DNA from: Alphaproteobacteria bacterium | GTDB taxonomy: Bacteria > Pseudomonadota > Alphaproteobacteria > Caulobacterales > Caulobacteraceae | Assembly: GCA_028869395.1 (NCBI GenBank) | Contig: JAGWSE010000186.1 | Location: 1-11,538, forward strand | Direction: 5' to 3' | Length of the DNA stretch: 11,538 nt | Shown here: one piece after another, positions 5,903 to 11,538 of the stretch | Numbering within the stretch: the stretch's first letter is position 1 | Layout: each line of letters opens with the position of its first letter | The notes under the pieces: generated by a model | Told to the model about the DNA's origin: nothing | Seen by the model: the letters and a program-made list of their open reading frames with translations, nothing else | The model's database searches: none | Position numbers and translations under genes: made by a program

Positions 5903-6574
5903 TCAGGCGACGGGCGTGCTCGGGAAGGCCAGCTGGTCGCGGGCGCGCCACTCGTCGGTGACGTAGTTGATGATGATCGAGCGGCGGGGCGTCCTGATCT
6001 TGCGAGGCTCGAAGCCGTGCCAGGTGTTGTCGGACGGTACGAAGATGAAGGCCGTGTTCCAGTCGAACGGCGCGCGCTCCGCCCAGGTCTCATGGCTGGC
6101 GTAGAGGTCCGTGCCGAGGTCCTCCTGCCCGTCCTGGCCCAGGTAGTAGAGCATCGTGAAGGTCTTCACGCCGAGGTCGGTATGCGGCTCGAGCCAGAAG
6201 CCGGAGACATCGACCGCGTACTCCACGCGCAGATAGCAGCCCCCCAGCCGGGCGCCCGTGGCGGCCATGATGGCGCTGGTGACCTGCTCGGACTGCAGGG
6301 CCTCGGCGACGGAGCGGGCGGCGGGGAACTTATCGAGCACCTCGCCCGCGAAATAGGAGCGCTGGTCGTTGTGCAACTCGCGCTTTCCCGAGACCCCGGC
6401 CAGATCGACGGCGTGGATGGGAAGCTCGGCGAGCGCCTTCGCCGTCGCGTCGGGAAAGACGTTCGACAGGCGCCAGTTGCGGTAGGGCGCCTCACGCTGC
6501 TCGGCGGCCGCGAGGCTCTTGAGGAGCGTTTCCTCGACGGGGGGGCGGCTCGCCAGCGCCACGGCCTCGGTCAT
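5903..6574 (-). CDS. 2-oxoglutarate/Fe(II)-dependent oxygenase-like protein
   Basis: This 223-residue protein has the double-stranded beta-helix signature of Fe(II)/2-oxoglutarate oxygenases. The HxD iron motif is His131-Thr-Asp133 in FWLEPHTDLGVKTFTMLYYL. The distal iron ligand is His186 in DNTWHGFEP, and an Arg at 197-198 in RRSIIINYV would bind the 2-oxoglutarate carboxylate. GTDLY (154-158) is also commonly seen in such proteins. The N-terminal 100 residues are less conserved and probably set substrate binding. Hydroxylation or demethylation of an unknown substrate is expected in the cytoplasm; there is no signal peptide. A GAGGAG ribosome site lies about nine bases before the ATG, and a candidate -10 (GCCTATAT) lies 60 bases upstream. 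The thioesterase gene ends 92 bases upstream on the same strand, so the pair may be co-transcribed or this gene may have its own promoter. Confidence 0.85.
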   Translation of the reverse strand: MTEAVALASRPPVEETLLKSLAAAEQREAPYRNWRLSNVFPDATAKALAELPIHAVDLAGVSGKRELHNDQRSYFAGEVLDKFPAARSVAEALQSEQVTSAIMAATGARLGGCYLRVEYAVDVSGFWLEPHTDLGVKTFTMLYYLGQDGQEDLGTDLYASHETWAERAPFDWNTAFIFVPSDNTWHGFEPRKIRTPRRSIIINYVTDEWRARDQLAFPSTPVA

Positions 6575-6634
6575 CGTGCGATGCTCCTCGAGCGAGGCGG
6601 CAGGTCACTGGCCTGCGGCGCGCCCCTGGCGGCC

Positions 6635-6642
6635 ATATAGGC
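6635..6642 (-). promoter_or_regulatory. Candidate -10 element (GCCTATAT) for the 2OG oxygenase gene
   Basis: The minus-strand reading is GCCTATAT followed by G, 60 bases upstream of the oxygenase ATG and within the 92-base gap after the thioesterase stop. It resembles the alphaproteobacterial -10. No clear TTGACG-type -35 lies at the expected distance. If functional, it would separate this gene from the upstream thioesterase gene. Confidence 0.28.
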
Positions 6643-6666
6643 TGATCCTCGCCGGCCCGCCACGCC

Positions 6667-7488
6667 TCACCGGTCCTGCGGCGTTTCGCGCACGCGCACG
6701 ATCACCGACTGGCTGGCGGTCGCCATCAGTTCGCCGTCCTGGGCGAAGAGGTACATGGCGCCGTGGCCGAAGCCGCCATGGACGCCATGGATGCGGATGT
6801 CGCAGAGCACCCACTCGGTCGGCACGATGCGGCGCACGCGCAGCGTGTTGTCCAGGCTGTTGCCGCCGGCGTTCTTGCCGAGCGCATTGCCGATGCCCGA
6901 GGGCACGTGGTCGGCCATGACGGCGAGCATGGGGGCGTCGATCGCGTAGCGCTCTCTCGGCCGCATCCACAGGAGCGAGCGACCGTCCACCTCGGGATTT
7001 CCGATCCGCTCCGCGCCGAAGCCGCCCTTTGCAAGGCGCACCTCCATGCGGCTGTGCAGCCCGCCGTCGTCCCCGCGCCAGTGCTCGCCCGCCTCGCAGT
7101 CCTGGGGCCGCGGCGCGTCGGGCATGGCGAGCCATTGCTCGGAAATCTCGCTCTCGCGCGAGCCAAGGGCCGCATTGACGGTGAAGATTTCGCGGTCGTC
7201 CACGTGGCCGATCACGCGGGCCTGGGTCACGTGCTTGCCGACGGCGGGGGTCCACACGTCGAGATCGACCACGCTCGGCGGCTTGGCGTAGGACAGGTAC
7301 TGCGCGGTCGCCCAGATCACCGGCCGCTCGCAGGTGCGCTCCATGGCGGCGATGGCCGAGGCCAGGCCCACGCCGCCGAACATGAACATGGAGCCCGGCG
7401 GACCCACGCAGACCTGTGGCGAGAGGGGCAGGTACCAGCGATGCGGATTGTGGGTCGCACGCAGGTCGAAGAAGAGGCGATCGTCCAT
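6667..7488 (-). CDS. TesB-like double-hotdog acyl-CoA thioesterase
   Basis: The 273-residue protein fits the double-hotdog TesB/acyl-CoA thioesterase II family, which hydrolyses acyl-CoA to free acid and CoA in the cytoplasm. The first hotdog covers about residues 15-125, with FMFGGVGLASAIAAM and PVIWATAQYLSYAKP. The second covers about 145-270. The second-domain motif SLDNTLRV (211-218) carries Asp213, equivalent to the catalytic Asp of E. coli TesB. ATASQSVIVR (256-265) supplies Gln260, equivalent to its catalytic Gln. Thr224 may be the third active-site residue. The start is ATG at 7486-7488, giving MDDRLFFDLR. A TTG at 7540-7542 would add 18 unconvincing residues. The gene is divergent from the pirin gene with 102 bases between them. 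It may be the first gene of a unit with the downstream oxygenase. Chain-length preference is unknown. Confidence 0.82.
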   Translation of the reverse strand: MDDRLFFDLRATHNPHRWYLPLSPQVCVGPPGSMFMFGGVGLASAIAAMERTCERPVIWATAQYLSYAKPPSVVDLDVWTPAVGKHVTQARVIGHVDDREIFTVNAALGSRESEISEQWLAMPDAPRPQDCEAGEHWRGDDGGLHSRMEVRLAKGGFGAERIGNPEVDGRSLLWMRPRERYAIDAPMLAVMADHVPSGIGNALGKNAGGNSLDNTLRVRRIVPTEWVLCDIRIHGVHGGFGHGAMYLFAQDGELMATASQSVIVRVRETPQDR

Positions 7489-7503
7489 GCCGCCGCTGTA
7501 GGC

Positions 7504-7515
7504 GCGGATTTCCGC
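7504..7515. repeat. Short palindrome GCGGA-TT-TCCGC in the thioesterase/pirin divergent gap
   Basis: The perfect five-base arms lie 15 bases upstream of the thioesterase start codon, in the leader or promoter of that gene. It could be an operator or a small leader hairpin. The arms are short enough to occur by chance. Confidence 0.2.
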
Positions 7516-7555
7516 CGATGCGCAAGCCCGCTCGGGAGCCAATCCGCCAACGCGC

Positions 7556-7563
7556 GCCTATAT
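7556..7563 (+). promoter_or_regulatory. Candidate -10 element (GCCTATAT) for the pirin gene
   Basis: GCCTATAT followed by G lies 27 bases before the pirin ATG. This would give a short leader that contains the AGGA ribosome site (7581-7584). No obvious TTGACG-type -35 is at the normal distance. It is one of three copies of this octamer found upstream of genes here. Confidence 0.32.
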
Positions 7564-7590
7564 GCAGCCCGAAGACCCCGAGGACGAGCC

Positions 7591-8454
7591 ATGCCCCCCA
7601 AGATCGTGGTCGCACAGCACGCCGCCCACCGCGACGACATCGGCGACCTCGTCACCCGACGCCCCCTGCCCGGCCCAGGCGTCGAGCAGGTGGACCCCTT
7701 CCTGTTCCTCAACCATCACGGCCCCCAGACCTATCCGCCCAACAACCGCGGCCTACCGTTCGGCCCGCACCCGCACCGCGGATTCGAGACGGTGACCTTC
7801 ATTCTCGCAGGCGCGCTCGCCCATCGCGATTCCGCCGGCCACGAGAGCGTCATCCGGGCGGGCGGCGTGCAGTGGATGACCGCCGGCTCCGGCCTGGTGC
7901 ACGCCGAAGTCTCGCCCGAGCCGTTCCTGCGCCAGGGCGGGCCGCTGGAAATCCTCCAGCTCTGGGTCAACCTGCCCGCTCGGTTGAAGATGACGCGGCC
8001 GCGCTACATCGGCCTGCAGGCCGAGCAGATCCCGGCGCTCACCTGCGACGAGGACCGGGTGACGGTTCATCTGATCTCCGGAGCCTGGGGCGGCAGAACC
8101 GGTCCGGTCCCCTCGCTCACCGGGGTGTTCATGAGCACGATCGCGCTCGCCAAGGGCGGCAGGGCCGGATTTGGCTCGCTCGCGGGGCGCAGCGTCTTTC
8201 TCTACATCGTCCGCGGAGAGGTGAAGGTGAACGGCGTGAGCGCGGCCGCCGAGCATCTGGTGGAGCTGGACCCGGCGGGCGACACGCTGGAGCTAGAGGC
8301 CGGCGGCGACGCCCTGCTGGTGTTCGGCCACGCCGATCCCATCGGCGAGCCGGTCGTGGCGCACGGCCCCTTCGTGATGAACACCCGCCAGGAGATCGTG
8401 GAGGCGATCAGCGATTATCAGGCGGGCCTCTTCGACCACGGCGATGCGAGGTGA
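7591..8454 (+). CDS. Pirin family protein
   Basis: This 287-residue bicupin protein has the conserved pirin N-terminal cupin. The metal ligands are His60 and His62 in GPHPHRGFETVT, and His104 and Glu106 in GSGLVHAEVSPE, matching the His-His-His-Glu iron site of human pirin. DPFLFLNHHGP (35-45), GGVQWMTAGSG and LQLWVNLP are standard family motifs. The C-terminal cupin covers about residues 165-285 and includes the usual AHGPFVMNT element. Bacterial pirins are cytoplasmic. Some have quercetinase activity, some bind metabolic enzymes or act in redox sensing, so the exact role is open. AGGA lies six bases before the ATG. The frame continues upstream into antisense of the thioesterase gene, but nothing there resembles pirin. 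It is divergent from the thioesterase gene and is followed by two unknown genes on the same strand. Confidence 0.95.
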   Translation: MPPKIVVAQHAAHRDDIGDLVTRRPLPGPGVEQVDPFLFLNHHGPQTYPPNNRGLPFGPHPHRGFETVTFILAGALAHRDSAGHESVIRAGGVQWMTAGSGLVHAEVSPEPFLRQGGPLEILQLWVNLPARLKMTRPRYIGLQAEQIPALTCDEDRVTVHLISGAWGGRTGPVPSLTGVFMSTIALAKGGRAGFGSLAGRSVFLYIVRGEVKVNGVSAAAEHLVELDPAGDTLELEAGGDALLVFGHADPIGEPVVAHGPFVMNTRQEIVEAISDYQAGLFDHGDAR

Positions 8455-8580
8455 GATCGCGGGCTGGCGCGCCCCCGGCGAGGCGCGGCCCCGGGCCGAT
8501 CGACCAGGGCGCGGGCGGCGAATCTGATACCGCAGGGCGGCAAGCGCCGCGCGGGGCGGCGGCGAGCTGGAGCCGGACCG

Positions 8581-9210
8581 ATGACCCTGGACGCCGACCA
8601 CGGCCACGCGCACGAGCACAAGACCGGCCTGCCGGTGCTCGACATGGTCATCGGGGTGAGCGTCGTCTTCATCTCGGTCCTGTCGCTGATCGTCTCCATC
8701 GCCCACGGCCGCACGATGGAGAAGCTGGTCCAGCAGAACGAACGCATGGTGGCCGCCAGCACCATGCCCTTCCTCACCTTCGAGACCAGCGACTTCGACC
8801 CCGCGACCGAAAAGCCGCGGCTGAGCTTCTCGATCACCAACGGCGGCGTCGGCCCGGCGATCGTCGACTGGGTGGACGTCCGCTACAAGGGACGCTCCAT
8901 GGGATCGGCGGCGGAGCTCCTGCGGACCTGCTGCGTAGCGGGCGGCGCGCTGCGGCGCCGGCCGGGCGACTGGTACTTCGGCAACGTCTCGGGCTCCATC
9001 CTGCCGGCGCGGGAGCGCCGCGACATGCTGGTGCTCACCAGCCTCAGCGACCCGGCGATGCTGAAGGCCGCCGACAAGCTGGGTTCGGAGCTGTCGGTGA
9101 GCGCCTGCTACTGCTCGGTGCTGGAGGAGTGCTGGACGACGGACTTCAGCCGCAGCCGCCCGAAGCCGGTCAATTCCTGCGCGCCGCCGAAGGACGTCAG
9201 GCCCTGGTGA
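8581..9210 (+). CDS. Membrane-anchored cysteine-rich protein with His-rich N-terminus, unknown function
   Basis: The 209-residue product has a short hydrophilic N-terminus with alternating histidines (HGHAHEH, 7-13). One transmembrane helix follows (about 18-41), then a helical stretch that could form a coiled coil (44-58). A C-terminal domain of about 150 residues is rich in beta strands, with SFSITNGGVGPAIVDWVDVRY (82-102). The NGGxGPA pattern is common in immunoglobulin-like envelope domains. Six cysteines (117, 118, 176, 178, 184, 200) lie in this part, consistent with disulfides if it is periplasmic. Topology is inferred. GGAG at about 8568-8571 supports the ATG. It follows the pirin gene by 126 bases and precedes another unknown gene. 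I do not recognise a named family. Confidence 0.72.
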   Translation: MTLDADHGHAHEHKTGLPVLDMVIGVSVVFISVLSLIVSIAHGRTMEKLVQQNERMVAASTMPFLTFETSDFDPATEKPRLSFSITNGGVGPAIVDWVDVRYKGRSMGSAAELLRTCCVAGGALRRRPGDWYFGNVSGSILPARERRDMLVLTSLSDPAMLKAADKLGSELSVSACYCSVLEECWTTDFSRSRPKPVNSCAPPKDVRPW

Positions 9211-9292
9211 CCACCCGGCCGCGCACGGGTCTGTGGCGCGGCGCCGGTCGCAGGGGCGGCGTCGGCGGTCGCGAGGTCGTGCGGGGCGCCTG

Positions 9293-9712
9293 ATGCGGCG
9301 GGCGGAGATCATGCAGGTCCTCGCTGCGAGGCGGCTGCCGGCCGGCCTCTCCCAGGGGGCGCTGCCCCGCCTGCGGTTCGACCGGGTCGCGCAGCGGCTG
9401 GTCGCAGAGGTGCAGGCGGCCCTCGACGCCGCCATTCCGAAGGGCGACGCGGTGATCGTGACCGTCAGCGCGCCAATCCGGCTCCCCAGCCGCACCGCCG
9501 TGGCGCTGCAGGCCTTCGTCCGGGGGCGGCTAGCGGAAGACGTGGCCGGACCGATCGCGCCCGAGATCATCTGCGGAAATCGCGTGCAGGCGTGGATCGT
9601 GCGGGGCGGAGTTCGGGATGGCCCCGGGGTGGTCGTCTTCGTCTGCAACCCCGAGCCTGCGCCCGATCGTCTGCTCGCCCGGGCTGCGGACCTGATTTCC
9701 GGCCTCCCCTGA
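9293..9712 (+). CDS. Hypothetical 139-residue soluble protein
   Basis: From ATG at 9293 the product is 139 residues, with MRRAEIMQVLAARRLPAGLSQGALPRLRFDRVAQRLVAEVQAALDAAIPKGDAVIVTVSAPIRLPSRTAVALQAFVRGRL among its features at the N-terminal half (quoted only as a landmark: VIVTVSAPIRLPSRTA at about 74-89). A second ATG at 9311 has GGAG just before it and may be the real start. A GTG at 9233 would add Arg-rich residues that look non-coding. The later part alternates hydrophobic strands (AWIVRGG, GVVVFVCNP) with an Ala/Leu-rich helix at the end. No signal peptide, membrane helix or catalytic motif is apparent. It lies 82 bases after the Cys-rich membrane protein gene and may share its transcript. 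Function is unknown. Confidence 0.6.
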   Translation: MRRAEIMQVLAARRLPAGLSQGALPRLRFDRVAQRLVAEVQAALDAAIPKGDAVIVTVSAPIRLPSRTAVALQAFVRGRLAEDVAGPIAPEIICGNRVQAWIVRGGVRDGPGVVVFVCNPEPAPDRLLARAADLISGLP

Positions 9713-9783
9713 GCGCCCGCCAGAGGCCCCTCGGACGGTTCTGCGGCTCCTGCCGCGGCGCGCCTTGCGACGCACGCCTGGCC

Positions 9784-9818
9784 GACCAGCCTGGTCAGAC
9801 CCTCAGGAAAACCTCCTG
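9784..9818. terminator. Weak tandem hairpins in a convergent gap
   Basis: The 129-base gap between converging genes (stops at 9712 and 9842) holds two small stems: GACCA (9784-9788) with TGGTC (9792-9796), and CAGGA (9804-9808) with TCCTG (9814-9818). There is no T-run. They are the best terminator candidates here, but each has only five pairs. Nothing else is visible in the gap. Confidence 0.2.
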
Positions 9819-9841
9819 GAGACCCGTGGACGCCTCGGCGC

Positions 9842-10426
9842 CTAGGCGGACCTGGGTATCAGCAGGCAGGCCCTCGCCAGCGAGACCCGAGTCAGCTCGC
9901 GCCGCCGGGCGAACATCTGCATCGCTTCCGTCGTAGGGTCGCGGCTCTTCTGCCACTCCGCGAGATCGGCGTAGCGGGTCATCAGCAGCAGGCGCCGCGC
10001 CCCAGCCGATGTCTCCGATGCCGCCGGTTCGACCGCGAACAGGCCGTAGATCCTGGCGTCGAACCGCGCCTCGAAATCAGTCCAGGCCGCGCCCGAAAGC
10101 TGCACGAACTCGTCGAAGGCCTCGGCGTCGATGGTGAACCAGTTGTGGACATAGATCCCACCGGCCTGCGGGACCGCACCCTGATGCGGGCGCAGGGTGG
10201 GCGACATGCGCCGCCATTCCGCCGCCGTCACGCCCGATCCCTTCAGCACCGCGTCCGAGCTCGCTCGCTCGTCGGTGAGCACCAGCGCCTCGTTTGAGGC
10301 GTAGCCCAGCAGCGGCGCGAACACGCCGAGTATGCCGTCGCCGCCGCTGGCGTACACCTGCTCGGCCAGCGCGCGCTGGGCGTTGCGCTCGCGCCCGACC
10401 CTGAGTTCATAATAATTGTAGATCAA
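9842..10426 (-). CDS. NIPSNAP family protein
   Basis: The 194-residue protein begins MIYNYYELRVGRERNAQRALAEQVY and looks like a tandem ferredoxin-like (dimeric alpha/beta barrel) NIPSNAP protein. The first half covers residues 1-75, and the second starts at GGIYVHNWFTIDAEAFDEFVQLSGAAW (89-115). NIPSNAP proteins have no settled catalytic role; bacterial copies often sit beside oxidoreductases and monooxygenases of small-molecule catabolism. Here the gene follows an SDR gene by ten bases. The start must be TTG at 10424-10426, because no ATG or GTG lies nearby in frame and the conserved N-terminus begins exactly there. AGGA, eight bases upstream, overlaps the SDR stop codon. The start codon lies inside a perfect palindrome (10421-10436), which suggests translational coupling to the SDR gene. 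No signal peptide is seen. Confidence 0.8.
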   Translation of the reverse strand: MIYNYYELRVGRERNAQRALAEQVYASGGDGILGVFAPLLGYASNEALVLTDERASSDAVLKGSGVTAAEWRRMSPTLRPHQGAVPQAGGIYVHNWFTIDAEAFDEFVQLSGAAWTDFEARFDARIYGLFAVEPAASETSAGARRLLLMTRYADLAEWQKSRDPTTEAMQMFARRRELTRVSLARACLLIPRSA

Positions 10427-10436
10427 TGGATTGATC
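10421..10436. promoter_or_regulatory. Perfect palindrome over the NIPSNAP start codon
   Basis: GATCAAT-GG-ATTGATC has seven-base arms and a two-base centre. On the transcribed strand the 3' arm contains the TTG start, and the 5' arm overlaps part of the AGGA ribosome site. The SDR stop codon touches its 5' edge. A folded transcript would hide the start until ribosomes finishing the SDR gene open it. Alternatively it is a DNA operator. It is notably AT-rich for this window. Confidence 0.45.
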
Positions 10437-11207
10437 CTAGAAGTTCGCCCGACGGCTGATCGCTCCGTCGACCACCATGTTGATCCCCGTGGTGAAGGCC
10501 GAACGCGGGCTCGCCAGGAACACGGCAGCCGCGGCGATCTCCTGCGGCGTCGCCATCCGGCCGGTGGGATTGCGCTTGATCATCTGTTCGAAGAAGTCCG
10601 GCATGCCCGCCTTCACCCGGCCCCAGACCCCGTCCTCGAAGAAGACCGTGCCGGGGGAGACGACATTGCAGCGTATGCCCTTGGGCGCGTTCTCTCGCGC
10701 CAGTCCCTTCGCGAAATGGATCTGAGCCGCCTTCAACGCCCCGTAGGCGTCGGGCCGGTCGGCTTCGGCGGCGGAGATCGAGGAGGTGATCAGGAAGGCG
10801 GCGTCGCCTTTCTCCGCAGCGGCCTTTTCGAGGTGCGGCTTGGCCGCCTCGAAGCTGCGGACCGCGCCCATGATGTCGACGTCGAACATCGCTTTCCAGG
10901 CCGCGTCCGTGGCGCCGTTGACGAGGGCCGAGGCGTTCGAGACCAGCACGTCCAGCCCGCCCAGGGCGCCTGCGGACTCTTCGACGAAGCCTTTCAGCGC
11001 CGGGCCGTCGGCGATGTCGACGGCCTTGCCGAAGGCCTTCACGCCCTGGGCTTGCAGGCCCGCCACGGCTTCCTCAACCTGCGCCGCGTTGCGGGCGCAG
11101 ATGGCGACGTTCGCGCCTTCTTCCGCAAACAGCTCCGCGATCGCGCGGCCGATGCCGCGCGTCGCGCCCGTGACCACCGCGGCCTTGCCTCTGAGCTGCA
11201 GGTCCAT
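10437..11207 (-). CDS. Short-chain dehydrogenase/reductase (SDR), classical type
   Basis: This 256-residue NAD(P)-dependent oxidoreductase has a Rossmann fold of normal classical-SDR length. The cofactor-binding motif is TGATRGIG (13-20). Arg17 plus the ICARN segment (36-40) hint at NADP use. The structural NAS motif is at 91-93, replacing the commoner NNAG/NAG. Catalytic residues fit Ser142, Tyr155 and Lys159 (YGALK). The loop SPGTVFFEDGVWGRV (184-198) and the terminal FTTGINMVVDGAISRRANF are typical of SDR C-terminal regions. The ATG is well supported by GGGGGAGG just upstream. The antiporter gene ends 22 bases before it and the NIPSNAP gene starts ten bases after it, so the three are probably co-transcribed. 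The substrate, an alcohol or ketone, is unknown. Confidence 0.93.
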   Translation of the reverse strand: MDLQLRGKAAVVTGATRGIGRAIAELFAEEGANVAICARNAAQVEEAVAGLQAQGVKAFGKAVDIADGPALKGFVEESAGALGGLDVLVSNASALVNGATDAAWKAMFDVDIMGAVRSFEAAKPHLEKAAAEKGDAAFLITSSISAAEADRPDAYGALKAAQIHFAKGLARENAPKGIRCNVVSPGTVFFEDGVWGRVKAGMPDFFEQMIKRNPTGRMATPQEIAAAAVFLASPRSAFTTGINMVVDGAISRRANF

Positions 11208-11229
11208 CGCGCCTCCCCCTCGATTGTCT

Positions 11230-11538
11230 CTAGCTGTGTTTTTTTACGCGCCGCCTGGCGGGTCGCCCCGCGTGCCAAGCCGCGACCCGGCCGAAGGTCA
11301 GACCCTGCACCACGACGGAGAAGATCACCACAGCGAAGGTCGTCGAGAGGATCAAGCCCTGCGCCGGCCCTTTCGGCACGCTGAGCGCCATGGCGAGCGA
11401 CAAGGCCCCGTGCAGGCCGCCCCAGGCGAGCACGACGCCGGCGTGCCGCTGCTTCTGCCGCACCTGGAAATAGGCGCCCCACGGCAACACCACTGCGACG
11501 CGGGCCGCGAGCACGAGCGCCAGCGCCGCCACCCAGAA
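11230..11538 (-). CDS. CPA1-family Na+/H+ antiporter, C-terminal part (right edge cuts it)
   Basis: The visible 102 residues are the end of a cation:proton antiporter of the NhaP/CPA1 type, an inner-membrane secondary transporter for pH and sodium homeostasis. ARVAVVLP (12-19 of the visible part) and WGGLHGALSLAMALSVP (39-55) match the conserved late helices of the family; the usual form of the latter is GGLRGA. A last helix (STTFAVVIFSVVVQGLTFGRV, 65-85) is followed by a short basic tail ending RRRVKKHS. The core helices with the ion-binding Asp lie outside the window, so activity cannot be judged. The gene ends cleanly without a regulatory C-terminal domain such as TrkA-C. It is 22 bases upstream of the SDR gene on the same strand. 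Confidence 0.85.
   Translation of the reverse strand, partial: FWVAALALVLAARVAVVLPWGAYFQVRQKQRHAGVVLAWGGLHGALSLAMALSVPKGPAQGLILSTTFAVVIFSVVVQGLTFGRVAAWHAGRPARRRVKKHS

Noticed and set aside
6763..7590. Upstream extension of the pirin frame
   Set aside because: It is antisense to the thioesterase; pirin homology begins at the ATG at 7591 with its own AGGA.
8455..8580. GC palindromes (GGCGCGCC, CGGCCCcGGGCCG) after the pirin gene as a terminator
   Set aside because: No adequate loop and no T-run; otherwise the 126-base gap shows nothing clear.
7416..9293. 625-residue plus-strand frame and the 451-residue minus-strand frame at 8293-9648
   Set aside because: Both are Arg/Pro/Ala-rich shadows of the pirin, membrane-protein and hypothetical genes.
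11239..11246. T-run near the antiporter 3' end as a terminator or A7 slippery site
   Set aside because: On the coding strand it is an A-run within the last codons, not a U-tract after a stem. A frameshift so close to the stop has no visible downstream product.
10431..11384. 317-residue plus-strand frame opposite the SDR gene
   Set aside because: Antisense shadow; the SDR on the minus strand has complete cofactor and catalytic motifs.

Overview
The window is uniformly GC-rich, with short gaps, frequent GTG/TTG starts and typical proteobacterial gene packing. Protein styles (a CYP153 alkane-hydroxylase-type P450, a fused dolichol-phosphate-mannose-synthase-like/GtrA glycosyltransferase, a NIPSNAP protein beside an SDR) and TTGACGS-like -35 sequences suggest an alphaproteobacterium, most likely Caulobacterales (Phenylobacterium-like). 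That placement is an inference from sequence alone. The window looks like chromosomal housekeeping and accessory metabolism. I see no rRNA, tRNA, transposase, integrase, phage gene or CRISPR array, and no stretch over 300 bases lacks a gene.

Layout, left to right. (1) 1-594 (-): 5'-part of a SpoU/TrmH-family RNA methyltransferase, cut by the left edge. It is divergent from 665-1930 (+), a CYP153 P450; a perfect 14-base palindrome lies between them. (2) 1966-2163 (-): a 65-residue two-helix membrane protein, divergent from 2356-2730 (+), a VOC/glyoxalase-fold protein. (3) Two overlapping hairpins at 2731-2773 separate the VOC gene from a convergent two-gene glycosylation operon on the minus strand: 4266-5432 (GT2 polyprenyl-phosphate glycosyltransferase fused to GtrA), then 2770-4269 (GT39/ArnT-like membrane transferase), overlapping by four bases. 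(4) 5590-5886 (+): a small predicted lipoprotein, divergent from that operon. (5) 6667-7488 (-) TesB-like acyl-CoA thioesterase, then 5903-6574 (-) 2OG-Fe(II) oxygenase. (6) 7591-8454 (+) pirin, 8581-9210 (+) a membrane-anchored cysteine-rich protein, 9293-9712 (+) an unrecognised 139-residue protein. (7) Minus strand from the right edge: C-terminus of a CPA1 Na+/H+ antiporter (11230-11538), an SDR oxidoreductase (10437-11207) and a NIPSNAP protein (9842-10426), spaced like one operon.

How the genes fit together. The clearest functional unit is the glycosylation pair: the GT2 enzyme would load a sugar on undecaprenyl phosphate at the cytoplasmic face, the GtrA part may help flip it, and the GT39 enzyme would transfer it to an acceptor in the periplasm. 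The P450, thioesterase, SDR and possibly the VOC protein fit hydrophobic-substrate or fatty-acyl metabolism, but they sit in separate transcription units, so a shared pathway is speculation. I did not find an obvious new defence, mobile or RNA-based system. The most interesting local signals are regulatory: a palindrome on the NIPSNAP start codon, the palindrome over the putative CYP153 -35 box, and the overlapping convergent hairpins.
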